Made by a program: the position numbers and the translations under genes. Shown here in pieces: positions 1 through 9,915 of a stretch of 64,000 nt of DNA. The notes under the pieces were generated by a model. The model was not told the origin of the DNA and made no database searches. It saw only the letters and a program-made list of their open reading frames with translations. This DNA is from Oscarella lobularis (Eukaryota > Porifera > Homoscleromorpha > Homosclerophorida > Oscarellidae): contig NC_089175.1 in assembly GCF_947507565.1 (NCBI RefSeq), forward strand, positions 3,337,733 through 3,401,732, written 5' to 3'. Numbering within the stretch: position 1 is the stretch's first letter; the number at the start of each line of letters is the position of its first letter.

Positions 1-2
1 GT

Positions 3-928
3 CCTGTGTCTACCGATTCCCTATCTACGACTGATTCTTCTACCACAACCGATTACCTCGCGACTACTGATTCCCTATCTACAACAACTGATTCTCCAAC
101 GAGTGTTCTTCAAGCTACTGATTCGCCAATAACAAGTGCAGCCGCAAAGCAGATCACCTCATCCGAAGCCTCAACGACTGGCCCAACTACTAATAAGCCT
201 GCGCCTTCATCACCTCAAGGACAGGGAAACGATCTCCAGCCTACTAGTGCCGTTGCTGAAAAGAATCCAAGTAAAAGCTCAGCTACAATTACCTTACGTA
301 ACATTTCTAACATTTCTTTATCTCGTTAGGTTCTGGGGGGATGCCTGTGATGCCCGTTGCTATTGGAGCAGTCGTCAGCGTCATCATTCTCATTGTAATT
401 CTCGTCGTGATACTCATGTATCGCAAGCGGAAAAACGCCAAAGCTCATCCGGCGGAGGGTTCTTTGACCACTCTCGCTCGCTACTCACCGCGATCCCACG
501 CCGTTGAGCTCAACGTCGTCCTCGCAAACGAGAACAATGTTCTCCAAGACACTCCAGGCTACATGACGATGAAATTGAACGCCGGTTCCAATGAACCCGT
601 TTATGACGTCATATCGAGCAACCACGCTCGCGCAAGGATTCAACGTGAAGAAGAAGAGGATAGATATGCGGTGGCAAGTGATTGGTCGAAAACACCGGTT
701 CAGCCTCCTAGTCCCAAAGACACCGTCATCGCCGTGGCTGAGGTTCCACGTGGGCACGACGACAGTAAAGAGCCTGTTTATGCAAGTATCAGAGCCCATG
801 CAGAGTCACAGGCGGATTTTCCCAAGAGGCTTGGTTACGACGTTCCCAAGCCCCAGGTGAAAAAGGGAGACGATGACGAGGCTCAGTATGAAGTGATGAC
901 GGCTTTGAAGAAGCCAAAAGAAATGTGA
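3..928 (+). CDS. SRCR-receptor paralogue 1, 3' part (stalk, TM, tail); 5' end outside window
   Basis: C-terminal part of a type I membrane receptor whose ectodomain lies left of the window. Two exons are visible: 3-270 and 330-928, separated by a 59-bp phase-1 intron (gtaaaa...ttag). The first codes a Thr/Ser/Asp-rich stalk with repeated TDSLSTT-like units, probably an O-glycosylated mucin-like spacer. The second starts with a Gly linker, one hydrophobic membrane segment (from about AIGAVVSVIILIVILVVIL), the stop-transfer YRKRK and a cytoplasmic tail of about 160 residues. The tail has tyrosine motifs: YMTM (YxxM, the PI3K-SH2 type), VYDVI, RYAVA, VYASI, GYDVP and QYEVM. It is assigned to the SRCR family because the stalk/TM/tail architecture and intron phase match the three downstream SRCR genes; no SRCR domain itself is in view. 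Signalling through phosphotyrosine adaptors is inference. Confidence 0.75.
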
Positions 929-1288
929 CTCTCGTGAAGTCGAACGTAAAAAAACGATTGCGTAGAGGTACGCGCACAATTCTCGTCGTATGCATACGTC
1001 TATGTGCAGATTCTTTTGTTGATGATGCAAAGGCGCTCGAGACAATCAGCGCTTTATTCAAATCTAATTTTGATTTCAATTCCCGGACGCGACAGTCGCT
1101 CGCTCAGTGGAAGGCCTGGGATAGGTAAGGACAGCACACGCAAAGAGGGACCAAGGACAGGCTACTCATACTTTAGGCTATAGTGTCGTTGCCACTTGTG
1201 ACGTCAATGGACTCATATAATGTCTGACCTAGTTTAGAGTTGAGTGAGGATTTTGATCAGTGCCTTGCTGTGTTCTTAGAGTCGACAG
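929..1288. other. Intergenic spacer between SRCR genes 1 and 2
   Basis: No convincing coding exon. It should hold the 3' UTR of gene 1 and the promoter of gene 2; I see no clear TATA box or poly(A) hexamer. Confidence 0.5.
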
Positions 1289-3116
1289 ATGTTCTCTTGG
1301 TCCCTCGCGTTTTTTCTGCTGACGTCATCTACTACCTACGGTACAAGGATAAGTGTGGTGTTTAATTAATTTATGCCCATTACTCTTCAGCGACCAACGT
1401 GCGACTCTTCGGCGGCGCCGTGGCTTCCGAAGGTCGAGTGGAGATTTTCCACGACGGAAAATGGGGAACCGTCTGCGACGACAAATGGGACATATCCGAC
1501 GCTCAGGTCGTTTGCAAGCAACTCGGCTACGTCTACGCCACCAAGGCGACAATTGAGTCCACGTTCGGCGGTGGAAGCGACCCGACGTGGATGGACGGCG
1601 TCGAGTGCACTGGAACAGAAGAGACGTTGGATCAATGTCGATTTGAAGGATGGGGACAGGAAAATTGTCGTCACGACGAAGACGCAGGAGCCGTCTGTTC
1701 CAACGGTATAATGAAATATAGTTCAGCTCTATATAAGAAGACAAGACATCTTTTTTCTCCAGGTACTGATCTTCCGCCCCTTAGACTCGTGGACGGCTCC
1801 TCGCCAGCTGAAGGCACAATAGAAGTGTTCTACGAGAACGCTTGGGGCGCTATTTGCACAGACGGATGGACGTTTCTCAATTCGCGAGTCGTTTGCCGTC
1901 AACTCGGGTATAAGGACGCTAATATGACGCAGTCCTCTTCGTCGCCACGGCGTATATGGATGGACGACTGCGCGTTCGAGGGAACGGAAAACAGCATATA
2001 CAATTGCTCGTTTCGTGGCTGGGGAGTGCAGGATTGAACGAGCGCTGAAGACGTTGGAGTATCGTGCTGTATGACCTCCTAATTAAAAAATACCTAATTT
2101 AATTTTTAAACCAGCCTCTCTCTTTCCAGTGACTGAAGACGATTTTCCCACTCCCTCCGCATCCGTACGACTCACCGGATCGTCATTCTCCTACGCAGGT
2201 ACAGTCGAAGTGTTCCACGAAGGAAGATGGGGGGCGATATGCGATCAAAATTGGGATTTGGCCGACGCTCGCATTTTCTGTCGCCAAACTCGGTCACGTC
2301 GACGCGGTGGGAGCCCTCATAGGAAGTTTATACGGCGACGGAAATCGGTCATCGTGGATGAACAATGTCGATTGCATTGGGACTGAGCAGCGCATCGAGG
2401 ACTGCCGCTTTGACGGATGGTATGAAAATCGTTGTAGTGAAGGCCAGTCTGCTGGAGTAGTTTGCAGTAAGACGGAAATTAAATATTTGATGACATAGAT
2501 TATGACGTCTGTTTTTTTATAAGCGCCTGAACGTTTGTTGGTGACTACTCGGCCGCCGGTAACGGCGAGCGCGGAGACGACGCTGGCCAATTCTCCAGGT
2601 TCTACGGCCTCTACTTTTTTCTACGACCTCCAGACGTCCACAAGTCCCCACGTCTCCGCCCAATCAAGAAACGTTGGAGAGTTCAGGTTAGGAAGCTTAT
2701 GTAATCGGTATACATATACAGGACCTAATGATTCAGATGATTCTACTGGCTACATCGTCGCCATAGCAGTCATTGGACTATCACTGGCCATAACGATTAC
2801 TATCTTGATATTTGTCTGCTGCAAGCGCTGGAGAAACTCGACAGGGAGCAAGAGAATGAACTCTCACGAACTCACTATGACTTCTAATCCCCACTACGAA
2901 AAGACTAAAGGAAGGGATTCAGGATCAAACAGCCCTGAGGAGACGACCGAGCACAACGTTCTTCGTCATCCAGAACCAGAAGGTAGTCGAGTATCTCCGT
3001 ACGCTAGTTCAGCAGGACCACACTACGATACGTTAGAAGAGAGAACGCGTGCTCCTGCTCAACGTGAAGCAGTGTACGACTATCCTAAGAGCTCTGGTGA
3101 AGAGAAAACGGAATGA
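1289..3116 (+). pseudogene. SRCR-receptor paralogue 2 (3 SRCR domains), disrupted
   Basis: Exons: 1289-1340 signal peptide (MFSWSLAFFLL...), 1391-1705 SRCR1, 1763-2068 SRCR2, 2130-2466 SRCR3, 2524-2602 stalk, about 2723-3116 membrane segment and tail (the last intron may be retained, since the frame stays open through it). All introns are phase 1, as in the sister genes. SRCR hallmarks are clear: GRVEIF, WGTVCDD, ARxxCRQLGY, WMDDxxCxGTE, L..C.F.GWG. Two lesions are visible. A TGA at 2035-2037 replaces the conserved Cys codon of SRCR2 (sisters have a Cys just before the EDVGV motif). One extra A at 2286-2288 shifts SRCR3; without it the exon would be 336 nt, the in-frame length. The tail keeps an NPHY motif, a PYASS and a YDTL site. 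It is most likely a recent pseudogene or null allele of a scavenger-type receptor; base-call error at both sites is the alternative. Confidence 0.8.
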
Positions 3117-3955
3117 GCAGTATAGCGTGCCCAGCGACATCATACACGCGATTAATACTCGAATCAAATTTATTACCTTGAGCACTTACCTTCTTTTTCC
3201 AATTAAGCGAATTTTCGTTGAAGGACACAAATGACCACTTTGATTGCCTTATTCCCATGGAAACGAGCAGGCGTTTGGACGAGAATCCAAGGCCTTCTCG
3301 ATGAAACAATTTATAGTAGGTAAAGGTGAGAACTGATTCGATTTCTTTCGTACTTGTTCATTAATTAATTAAAAATTCTTTTCGGTCGAAAATTTCCCCA
3401 AGTGTTTTGTCCACTGAAATCGACTCGTCTGAAATGCAAACGTTACTCCATGTCGTAACAATAAATTCCAACACGTTTCATACCAATTTTGCTCTCGTTT
3501 CGAAAAGACTGTCTTTTCCGCCGAACAGCGACGTTCGAACGCTTCTAGACTTAGAAACTGCGTTCGCCTTATAGAAAAAAATAGCGTTTAGGGCCTTACT
3601 TAGCTCGGAAAGTTCGCTCGAGGCGCTAGGTGATCCGTTCGACGTTCTCCTTCGATTGACGAGCGATCGACAAGTTGAGCTCTTGCATCTCTTCGCATTT
3701 ATCGCCGCGTTTCGCTCGAATTCGTTCGCGAATGGCCTCGAAAACGAACTTCGTATCGTCGATCGTTCGATATCACGTGTATCGTACGCCCGTATCTTCG
3801 TACGACGAAATGAGCCGCGAAAAAGAACGAAAAGACGTACCTAACAGCGATTTCGTTTCCTCGCGGCCACGTTTTCTCCGCCATCTTGCTCGATGTAGGT
3901 GCCATATCTGTCGCCTTTAACCGAAATCCTGATGCAATGTTTCGTCAGACCGGAA
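3117..3955. other. Intergenic region, possible divergent start on minus strand
   Basis: No supported gene. On the minus strand, an ATG at 3885-3883 in good context begins MAEKTWPRGNEIAVR and is followed by a GT donor near 3840, but no downstream exon joins it in frame, so it is only noted as a possible divergent first exon. AATAAA occurs near 3461 on the plus strand. Confidence 0.3.
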
Positions 3956-3984
3956 TCGAAACCGGTCTCCCTTTTGACACCTTC

Positions 3985-4095
3985 TTTCCACAGAGCCAAT
4001 GAGCACGAAGAGCGGAAACCAGCAAGCCAATCAGAGCCATGGGCGGGGTCGCAGTATATAAGGAGCACGCGCCCCCAATTTCCTTCAGTCGCGGC
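3985..4095 (+). promoter_or_regulatory. Compact Pol II promoter: two CCAAT boxes, GC box, TATA box
   Basis: Within about 75 bp the plus strand carries CCAATGAG (near 3997), CCAATCAGAG (near 4025), GGGCGGGG (near 4041) and TATATAAGG (near 4056), followed about 25-30 bp later by a TTCAGTC initiator-like site. This is an unusually complete core-promoter set. No protein-coding start follows it convincingly; the downstream 500 bp is GC-rich and non-coding in appearance. Confidence 0.6.
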
Positions 4096-4475
4096 CGAGG
4101 GTGGATGATTTGCGGAGCAATCTGCGTCTCGTCCTTGACGGATCGACCCGGGAGCATTGGCAAAAGGCAAGTCTGGATAGTTGACTCAGCGTGGCCCACG
4201 GTATAACGCCGTGCCGGAGCCTGTAGGCAGGGCGATGGGGGGCTTCGGCCTCGGTCAACGCACTGGGATTCGCGATTACTGCGGTCTTATTGTCGCTAAT
4301 GGGCACGACTCACGCTAGGCTCGAGTGAGAAACGGCCCAGAGGGGGTGTCGCAAGCGGCCTGGTTGCCGGCACTTATCTCACCCGACAGTGCGATTAGAC
4401 CAAAGATAATCCGACCCAGGAGACTTCGATTCCGGCATGCACTGTCTTTATTGTCGACTCCTAAAAACAGTGGTC
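4085..4475 (+). ncRNA. Candidate structured non-coding RNA (unproven)
   Basis: GC-rich segment immediately downstream of a strong TATA promoter with no sustained ATG-initiated frame. Its 3' part could fold as hairpin-hinge-hairpin-tail: arms GTGAGA/TCTCAC (about 4325-4382), a hinge containing AGACCA (fits the H box ANANNA), arms AGGAG/CTCCT (about 4421-4464), then an ACA triplet near the end. That resembles an H/ACA RNA, but the motifs are short and could be chance. It does not match SRP, RNase P, U1-U6, 7SK or U3 by eye. It could instead be a 5' UTR exon of an unidentified gene. Confidence 0.2.
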
Positions 4476-4782
4476 GAACGCTCTCCACTTCCAGTAGCCC
4501 CGGTTCTACATGCACCGAAGGGTTTTTTGGTACCACCGCGCCGGGAGACTACGGTATTAGGGGCCGTCTCTCATCCAGGCGGGTACCGGTGGGGTGGCCG
4601 ATGACGTAGCGACTCGCCCGATACTTTTTGGAACGGGTGACCATTGCTTTTGCGGTGGTTGCCTTGGGCTACGAAGCGTCCGAACCTCCGCGCGGTGTAG
4701 CCTGGATTGCGCGAATACGGACGCAGCAAAATGGTACGTACAGCGATTTTTTGACAGATACTAATTTTTTTCCTTTTTCTAG

Positions 4783-5050
4783 GTGGAAATGTGGACGAAG
4801 GAGCTCGAGAAATCAAAGACGGAACGACAGAGAGCGGTATTTTTTGTTTTTAGATCGAAATGTGGACGAGAAGGCTCAAGAAAACGAAGATGGAACGACA
4901 GACACGAATCTTCTTCTTTTTTTCGGCGAAAACGCGAACGAAAGAGCTCAAGAAATCGACGAAGGAACGACGGGATGTTTTCTAGGGGGAAATATGGACG
5001 ATAAAGCTCAAGAAAACGAAGACGAAACGATCAAATCGAAGAAGGAACGA
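4783..5050 (+). repeat. Tandem ~63-72 bp imperfect repeat, four mini-exon-like units
   Basis: Four diverged units start near 4783, 4855, 4925 and 4988. Each contains a GAAATGTGGACGA-like start and an AAGCTCAAGAAAACGAAGA-like core. Three of the four are preceded by a pyrimidine tract ending in TAG, like a 3' splice site. The acidic reading (AQENEDGTT-type) is open across units but has no ATG start that I trust. It is a tandem repeat for certain; coding status is unknown. Confidence 0.6.
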
Positions 5051-5359
5051 TTGGAAGGAATTTGCGAGCGAATGAGCTCATGCAGCGTTTTTTTCTTTCT
5101 TGTATCAAATAAAACTGTTGTAAAACTCTATGATTATGGCTCGTCAGCGCTGTTTCGCGAAGCAAACGCGAGGGCGTTCGATTTTATCAAACAGCGTCGG
5201 TGTCTCCAAACCCGGATTAACAGCGACGAAGTGCCTCTTTTCCGAAAAGAAAGACGGAAGAGAGCAATAGACTTAACGCGAGCAATGCTTCATCCACTAC
5301 TACTCATTTGCCCTCTTTTTTTTTCGAAAACAAGGCGCGGCGTTCAGCTCAAACAGATC

Positions 5360-5780
5360 AAGAAGTCCACGTCTCCGCCCGACCAAGAAACGTTGGAGAG
5401 CTCAGGTTGGAAGCGTATGTGATCGGTATACATATACAGAACGTAATGATTCAAAGGATTCTACTGGCTACATCGTGGCCATAGGTATTAGCAGTCATTG
5501 GACTGCTACGTACTGGTCATAACAATTGATATTTGTCTGCTGCAAGCGCTGGAGAAACTCGACTGGGAACAAGAGATTCGCAACGGAGTGCACAGAACTA
5601 TTTTGTTGCTGTTGCTATGGCGGCGGAAACGGCAACACTGACAGAGAGATGGGCTCTCACGAACTCACTATGACTTCTAATCCCCACTATGAAAAGGCTA
5701 AAGGAAACAATTCACGATCAACTATCCTAAGAGCTCTGGTGAAGATAAAAATGAATGACGAGTACTGCAGTGCCCATCGA
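5360..5780 (+). pseudogene. Detached 3' fragment of an SRCR receptor gene
   Basis: Diverged copy of the end of SRCR gene 2 (about 2640-3135): the stalk end, the membrane segment and the juxtamembrane CCKRWRNSTG reading, and the tail with SHELTMTSNPHYEKAKG. An insertion within the tail and loss of the middle tail motifs break it up; the membrane-segment part is also frame-disrupted. No SRCR exon or signal peptide precedes it. It is a remnant of tandem duplication. Confidence 0.8.
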
Positions 5781-5789
5781 TACTTTTAG

Positions 5790-6424
5790 TTATCATAATA
5801 GGGACTGTGCGTTCACGGTTCTAAAAAAATTTTCCTAGTGCACGTATTATACCAGCAGTGACTCGAATCACTCGATTGTGAGGAAGAAGACCAATGACTA
5901 TGCCCCTGCTCTTTTTGACTAACGCCTGTGATCTAGGAAGATGCAAGCAAAGTTATGGAGACAAATGCTGCACTCAGACCGACTATAAACGCCTATAGCG
6001 TACGTACGAGAGGCCCTTTTGAGACCAAATATGCGCTCGTTCGGAACGTACTGGTAGACAACGAGCGCTGGAGCTTAGCAGGCAATGCCATGATCGTGTG
6101 ACGCAGTTTTTCCTTATTCCGGGGTTCTGAACCTCTAACTTGATTAAACACAACAAACAGCTAATAGTAGGGTGGAGCTACTGCTGTGCGTGTCCTAAAA
6201 TCGAACGAGTTTTCTACAACTTTGGACAATAGAAAAGGTACAGATCGAAAGTAGAAAACATTGAAGAGAAGAAGAGAGACATTTCGACTTTTCAACATCG
6301 CTCATAAATTGCCTGTTTGCCATCAGCAAACCAATTATCGCCTCTTTGCAGTCGTAGAGAAACAGCGCTATCATTCTTCTTTATTTGTCGCCGTATTTCG
6401 CTCCTGGAACCGTCACGTGGTCCG
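5790..6424. other. Spacer upstream of SRCR gene 3
   Basis: No coding exon or RNA gene recognised. Confidence 0.4.
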
Positions 6425-9400
6425 ATGATTCTGCTGACCCTTCAGATCGTGGCATCCTTATCTTATCTGACATCCGGTATAGAGGGACGTTTACACGTAG
6501 GCGGGTTCTTATCGTACGTTTGCAGCTTCAAACATAAGACTCGTCAATGGTACTGCACCTAGCGAGGGGCGAGTCGAAGTTTATTATAGCGGCGAATGGG
6601 GAACTGTCTGCGACGACTTCTGGGATGTGAACGACGCTAAAGTCGTGTGCGGACAGCTTGGCTTCGCTGATGCTGTTAGCGCCGTGAAGAAGGCGCATTT
6701 TGGCCAAGGCAGTGGAAAAATATGGATGGACGATGTGGATTGTGATGGAACGGAAAGAACTCTGCAACTTTGCCGATTTAATGGATGGGGAAACGAGAAC
6801 TGCGAGCACCGTGAAGACGCCGGAGTTGTCTGTAACGGTAATTTATACTTTTATCGATGATCTGTGTGTGTCTACCAGAATGTAAAGACGCGTCTATATA
6901 CTAAATCTTTTTTTCTCTACTACTGCAGATACTGCTCCAATGCAAATTCGACTCGTGAACGGATCGTCAGCCTCTGAAGGAAGAGTAGAAATTTTCTACA
7001 AAAACCAATGGGGCACCGTTTGTGACTACAAGTGGACATTCTTGAACTCGAGAGTCGTTTGCCGTCAACTCGGATACAGCGACGCAATTCGATCGCAAAA
7101 GTTTTCAGTCGGTTCAATTTCGCAGAAAATCTGGATGGACTACGTCAGATGTAACGGTACGGAGAAAGGCTTGAGCCAATGCTCGTTTCTTGGATGGGAG
7201 TTTCACTTCTGTCATCATTTCCAAGACGTCGGAGTCAATTGCTGTAAGATCCGCTGTTAGCTATCTATACGACTGCATGTAAAACGTGACTACAAGCTCC
7301 TTCACGCTATATAATAATAGGAGAAAGTGTTTTGTTGAGTAGAAGAGTTGGAGGTTTCTAAAAGCTTCTGGGGCCCACTAAACCCTAGATTTAAACGTTT
7401 AGAATAAGGTTTTTAAATGCATCTGCCTAGCTTAGCGTTTTGCAAATTTCTGAGCTATCTATCTTTGATATTTCATTTAAAAGACCGTTGCAGAAGGGCC
7501 AGTCCTTCACCTAAAGGCTTCTTAACTTTTTGCTCTGTTTATTTTCAGCAACCGAAGACGCTATACTTCCACCTTCCGCAGCGCTTCGACTTACCGGATC
7601 ACCCTTCACTTACGCTGGAACGATCGAAGTCTTTCACGAAGGCAGATGAGGAACCATTTGCAGTCAGAATTGGAACGAAGTTAGCGCTGACATTGTCTGC
7701 CGCCAGTTGGAATTCTGGTCAGGTGTGGTAGCGATTACAACCAACAGCTATCACGGAAACGGCAGTCAGCCCTCGTGGATGTATAAAGTGAGCTGCTTCG
7801 GAGCCGAGAAACGCATAGAAGACTGCGCTTTTGATGGATGGCATGGAAAACGGTGCACAGCGCAAGAATCGGCTGGAGTCGTCTGTGGTAGGTACCGGTG
7901 GTTCTGTAGCTGTATACATGACCTATAGATGCATTCGTAACTTATTCCTCCCCCAAATTGACTCTTCCGGCTGTACTTGTAACTCAAGAGATTACAATGT
8001 ATAAGGCCATATTTCCCTTTGACAACGTTTTAATTAGCCATTGTTAATTAATTGAACTAAACTACTTTGCACATTCATAGTAACTCGTTACGCCGTAATT
8101 CCGTCTTATGGATCGGTTCGACTTACCAGATCATCCTGGCCTTACGCGGGAGCGGTCGAAGTGTTTTTCTTCGGCCAATGGAGAGCAGTTTGCGCACCGG
8201 ATTGGAACTTAGCCGACGCTCGCGTCTTGTGCCGTCAGTTGGGATACAAGGACGCGGTAGCAACAACAAGGCCTGGCTACTTCGGAAATGGCAGTTATTC
8301 TGAGTGGACATCCACAGCGAGCCACGTCCGTTGTTTCGGAAACGAGACGCGCTTAGAATATTGTCTTTTCCAAATTGAAATTCAGGCTGAAACGTGTCCT
8401 CTGGGAACAGCAGGAGCGATTTGTGGTACTTTAAAAATGAATGACTAAAGCGCTGATATTGAGTAGAAGTTCTTTTGTTCAAGATCCTGATTTTGTCCTG
8501 GCGCCGATCACTACTGCAGCGGCAAAGACATTAGCTGCCAGACCAGCTGCGACTACCAAATCAATCGCAACATCGGCAACGTCTGCGATATTCCCTTCGA
8601 GTGAAACGCCCTCAGTCGCTATTTCTTCAACAACGACAGCGCCAACAACCGCTAGTGACACAATTTTCACTCAAATGTCAGCTTCATCGCTTTCCAAGAG
8701 TGAAGGATCAAAAATTGTTTCAGGTTTGTAGACATCGCATTTAATTTATACATTGTTCAGTATTCAACGACTTACTTTATTACAGAAGATTCTCGCGGTT
8801 ACATCGTCGGTATAGCATTGACGAGTGTCCTGTCCATAGTGGCCATTGCTATCCTGATCGGTATCTACTTTAGACGTCGGCGTCGTTCTTACGACCGAGA
8901 GCGACAATCGCGTTCAAAGATTAGCGCCGCTAATCCGATAGCACTCGATTTAGTTTTGACGCCTAACAGGATGCACGGACAGGGAAGTATGATAGTTAAT
9001 CCAGACGAATGGGAGAGCGACAACGTTTACAATGTTCTTCATCATCCAACCGATCAGGCGGCGCGTCGCGTTTCTGTCTACGCGAACAAGTCTCAAGCTC
9101 TAGACTATGAACAGTTGGGCGACGAACTACATCCGCGTTTCGAGGCACGCGCCGTCACTAACCCAATACCGCAGAATGCAGCTACTAGTGAATATGAAGA
9201 GATGGTCAACAACGACGATCAGACGACTCGGCGTCGGGATGGTTTCAATCCGAAAGCACCACCCCATTCAGGGATGAGCGCCAACCGTGTTCCAATGCCT
9301 TGGAATTCGGAACTGAAACCAAACAAGATGTATGAAAGTACAACAACTAGTGCGAATCCAGGCAAGTTGACAGGCGCTAAGACTCTCCAGCAGTCCAACA

Positions 9401-9546
9401 TTGAATATGAAGAAGTCGTCATTGACGACCAGACGAGTCGCGATGACGTCTATACAAATATGACGCAGCCTCCGAAGAACAACCAGTACGGTGGAGAGAC
9501 GGAGAATGCTTCAGGAACGACAGAAGATCATTACAGTTTCATATAG
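6425..9546 (+). CDS. SRCR-receptor paralogue 3: signal peptide, 4 SRCR, stalk, TM, long tail; one in-frame TGA
   Basis: Seven exons, all joined in phase 1: 6425-6476 signal peptide ([17 protein letters not shown]), 6526-6837 SRCR1, 6929-7243 SRCR2, 7549-7887 SRCR3, 8081-8425 SRCR4, 8484-8723 Thr/Ser/Ala-rich stalk, 8786-9546 membrane segment and tail; 2,364 nt in total, in frame. SRCR domains show WGTVCDD, VVCx[11 protein letters not shown] and the terminal Cys pattern; SRCR4 is the most diverged. The tail of about 230 residues has VYNVL, VYANK, DYEQL, EYEEM, EYEEVV and VYTNM, that is ITIM-like YxxL and PI3K-type YxxM motifs, suggesting phosphotyrosine signalling. Oddity: TGA at 7647-7649 in SRCR3 replaces a Trp codon that is TGG in gene 4, so the protein would stop there unless this is an allelic or base error. 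Every other exon is intact. Confidence 0.85.
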
Positions 9547-9915
9547 GGACAACTTGATCCCCAATGAGACCTCAACGCCTCTCTCAGTCGAGGGCAAACT
9601 CTCTGTTTTGTCAGTGTGGGTGTCTGCTATTTGGTTCATTTGTACGTGCTCTTTCTTTTTTTGTTTTTTTTTGTGCAGAGCAATGGCTCAGAATTGCAAA
9701 GGCTTCAGTAAAACAATAGATGGCTTCTTCCTCTTTGAGGGAAATTGCTAGGCTTGACACAGCTTATGATATTATTGACTAATAGTGCGAGAATAGATAA
9801 GTCTTATTATATTATCAATGGTGGGAGTACGACTTTGTCCGGGCTTCATTTAGCCCTCCCAAGGAGTCAACTGGGGGGAGCTGAAGGTGCTGTATCTCAG
9901 CCAGTGGTTTGGTTG
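9547..9915. other. Spacer between SRCR genes 3 and 4
   Basis: AT-rich and poly-T-rich 3' flank of gene 3, then the promoter side of gene 4. No further exon seen. Confidence 0.4.

Noticed and set aside
3699-3905. Minus-strand small gene starting MAEKTWPRGNE
   Set aside because: Good start context and donor, but no downstream exon joins in phase; not supported as a gene.
4085-4475. Telomerase RNA
   Set aside because: The promoter and H/ACA-like end are suggestive, but no template complementary to TTAGGG is present.
4628-5422. Open frame of 264 codons with acidic repeats
   Set aside because: Begins at a TTG, crosses poly-T splice-like tracts and ends in SRCR-fragment sequence; better explained as a non-coding tandem repeat.
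2035-7649. TGA read as selenocysteine or a reassigned codon
   Set aside because: PSMC4, MRE11 and the array use TGA nowhere internally; one TGA replaces Cys and the other Trp, and gene 2 also has a frameshift, so null mutations are simpler.
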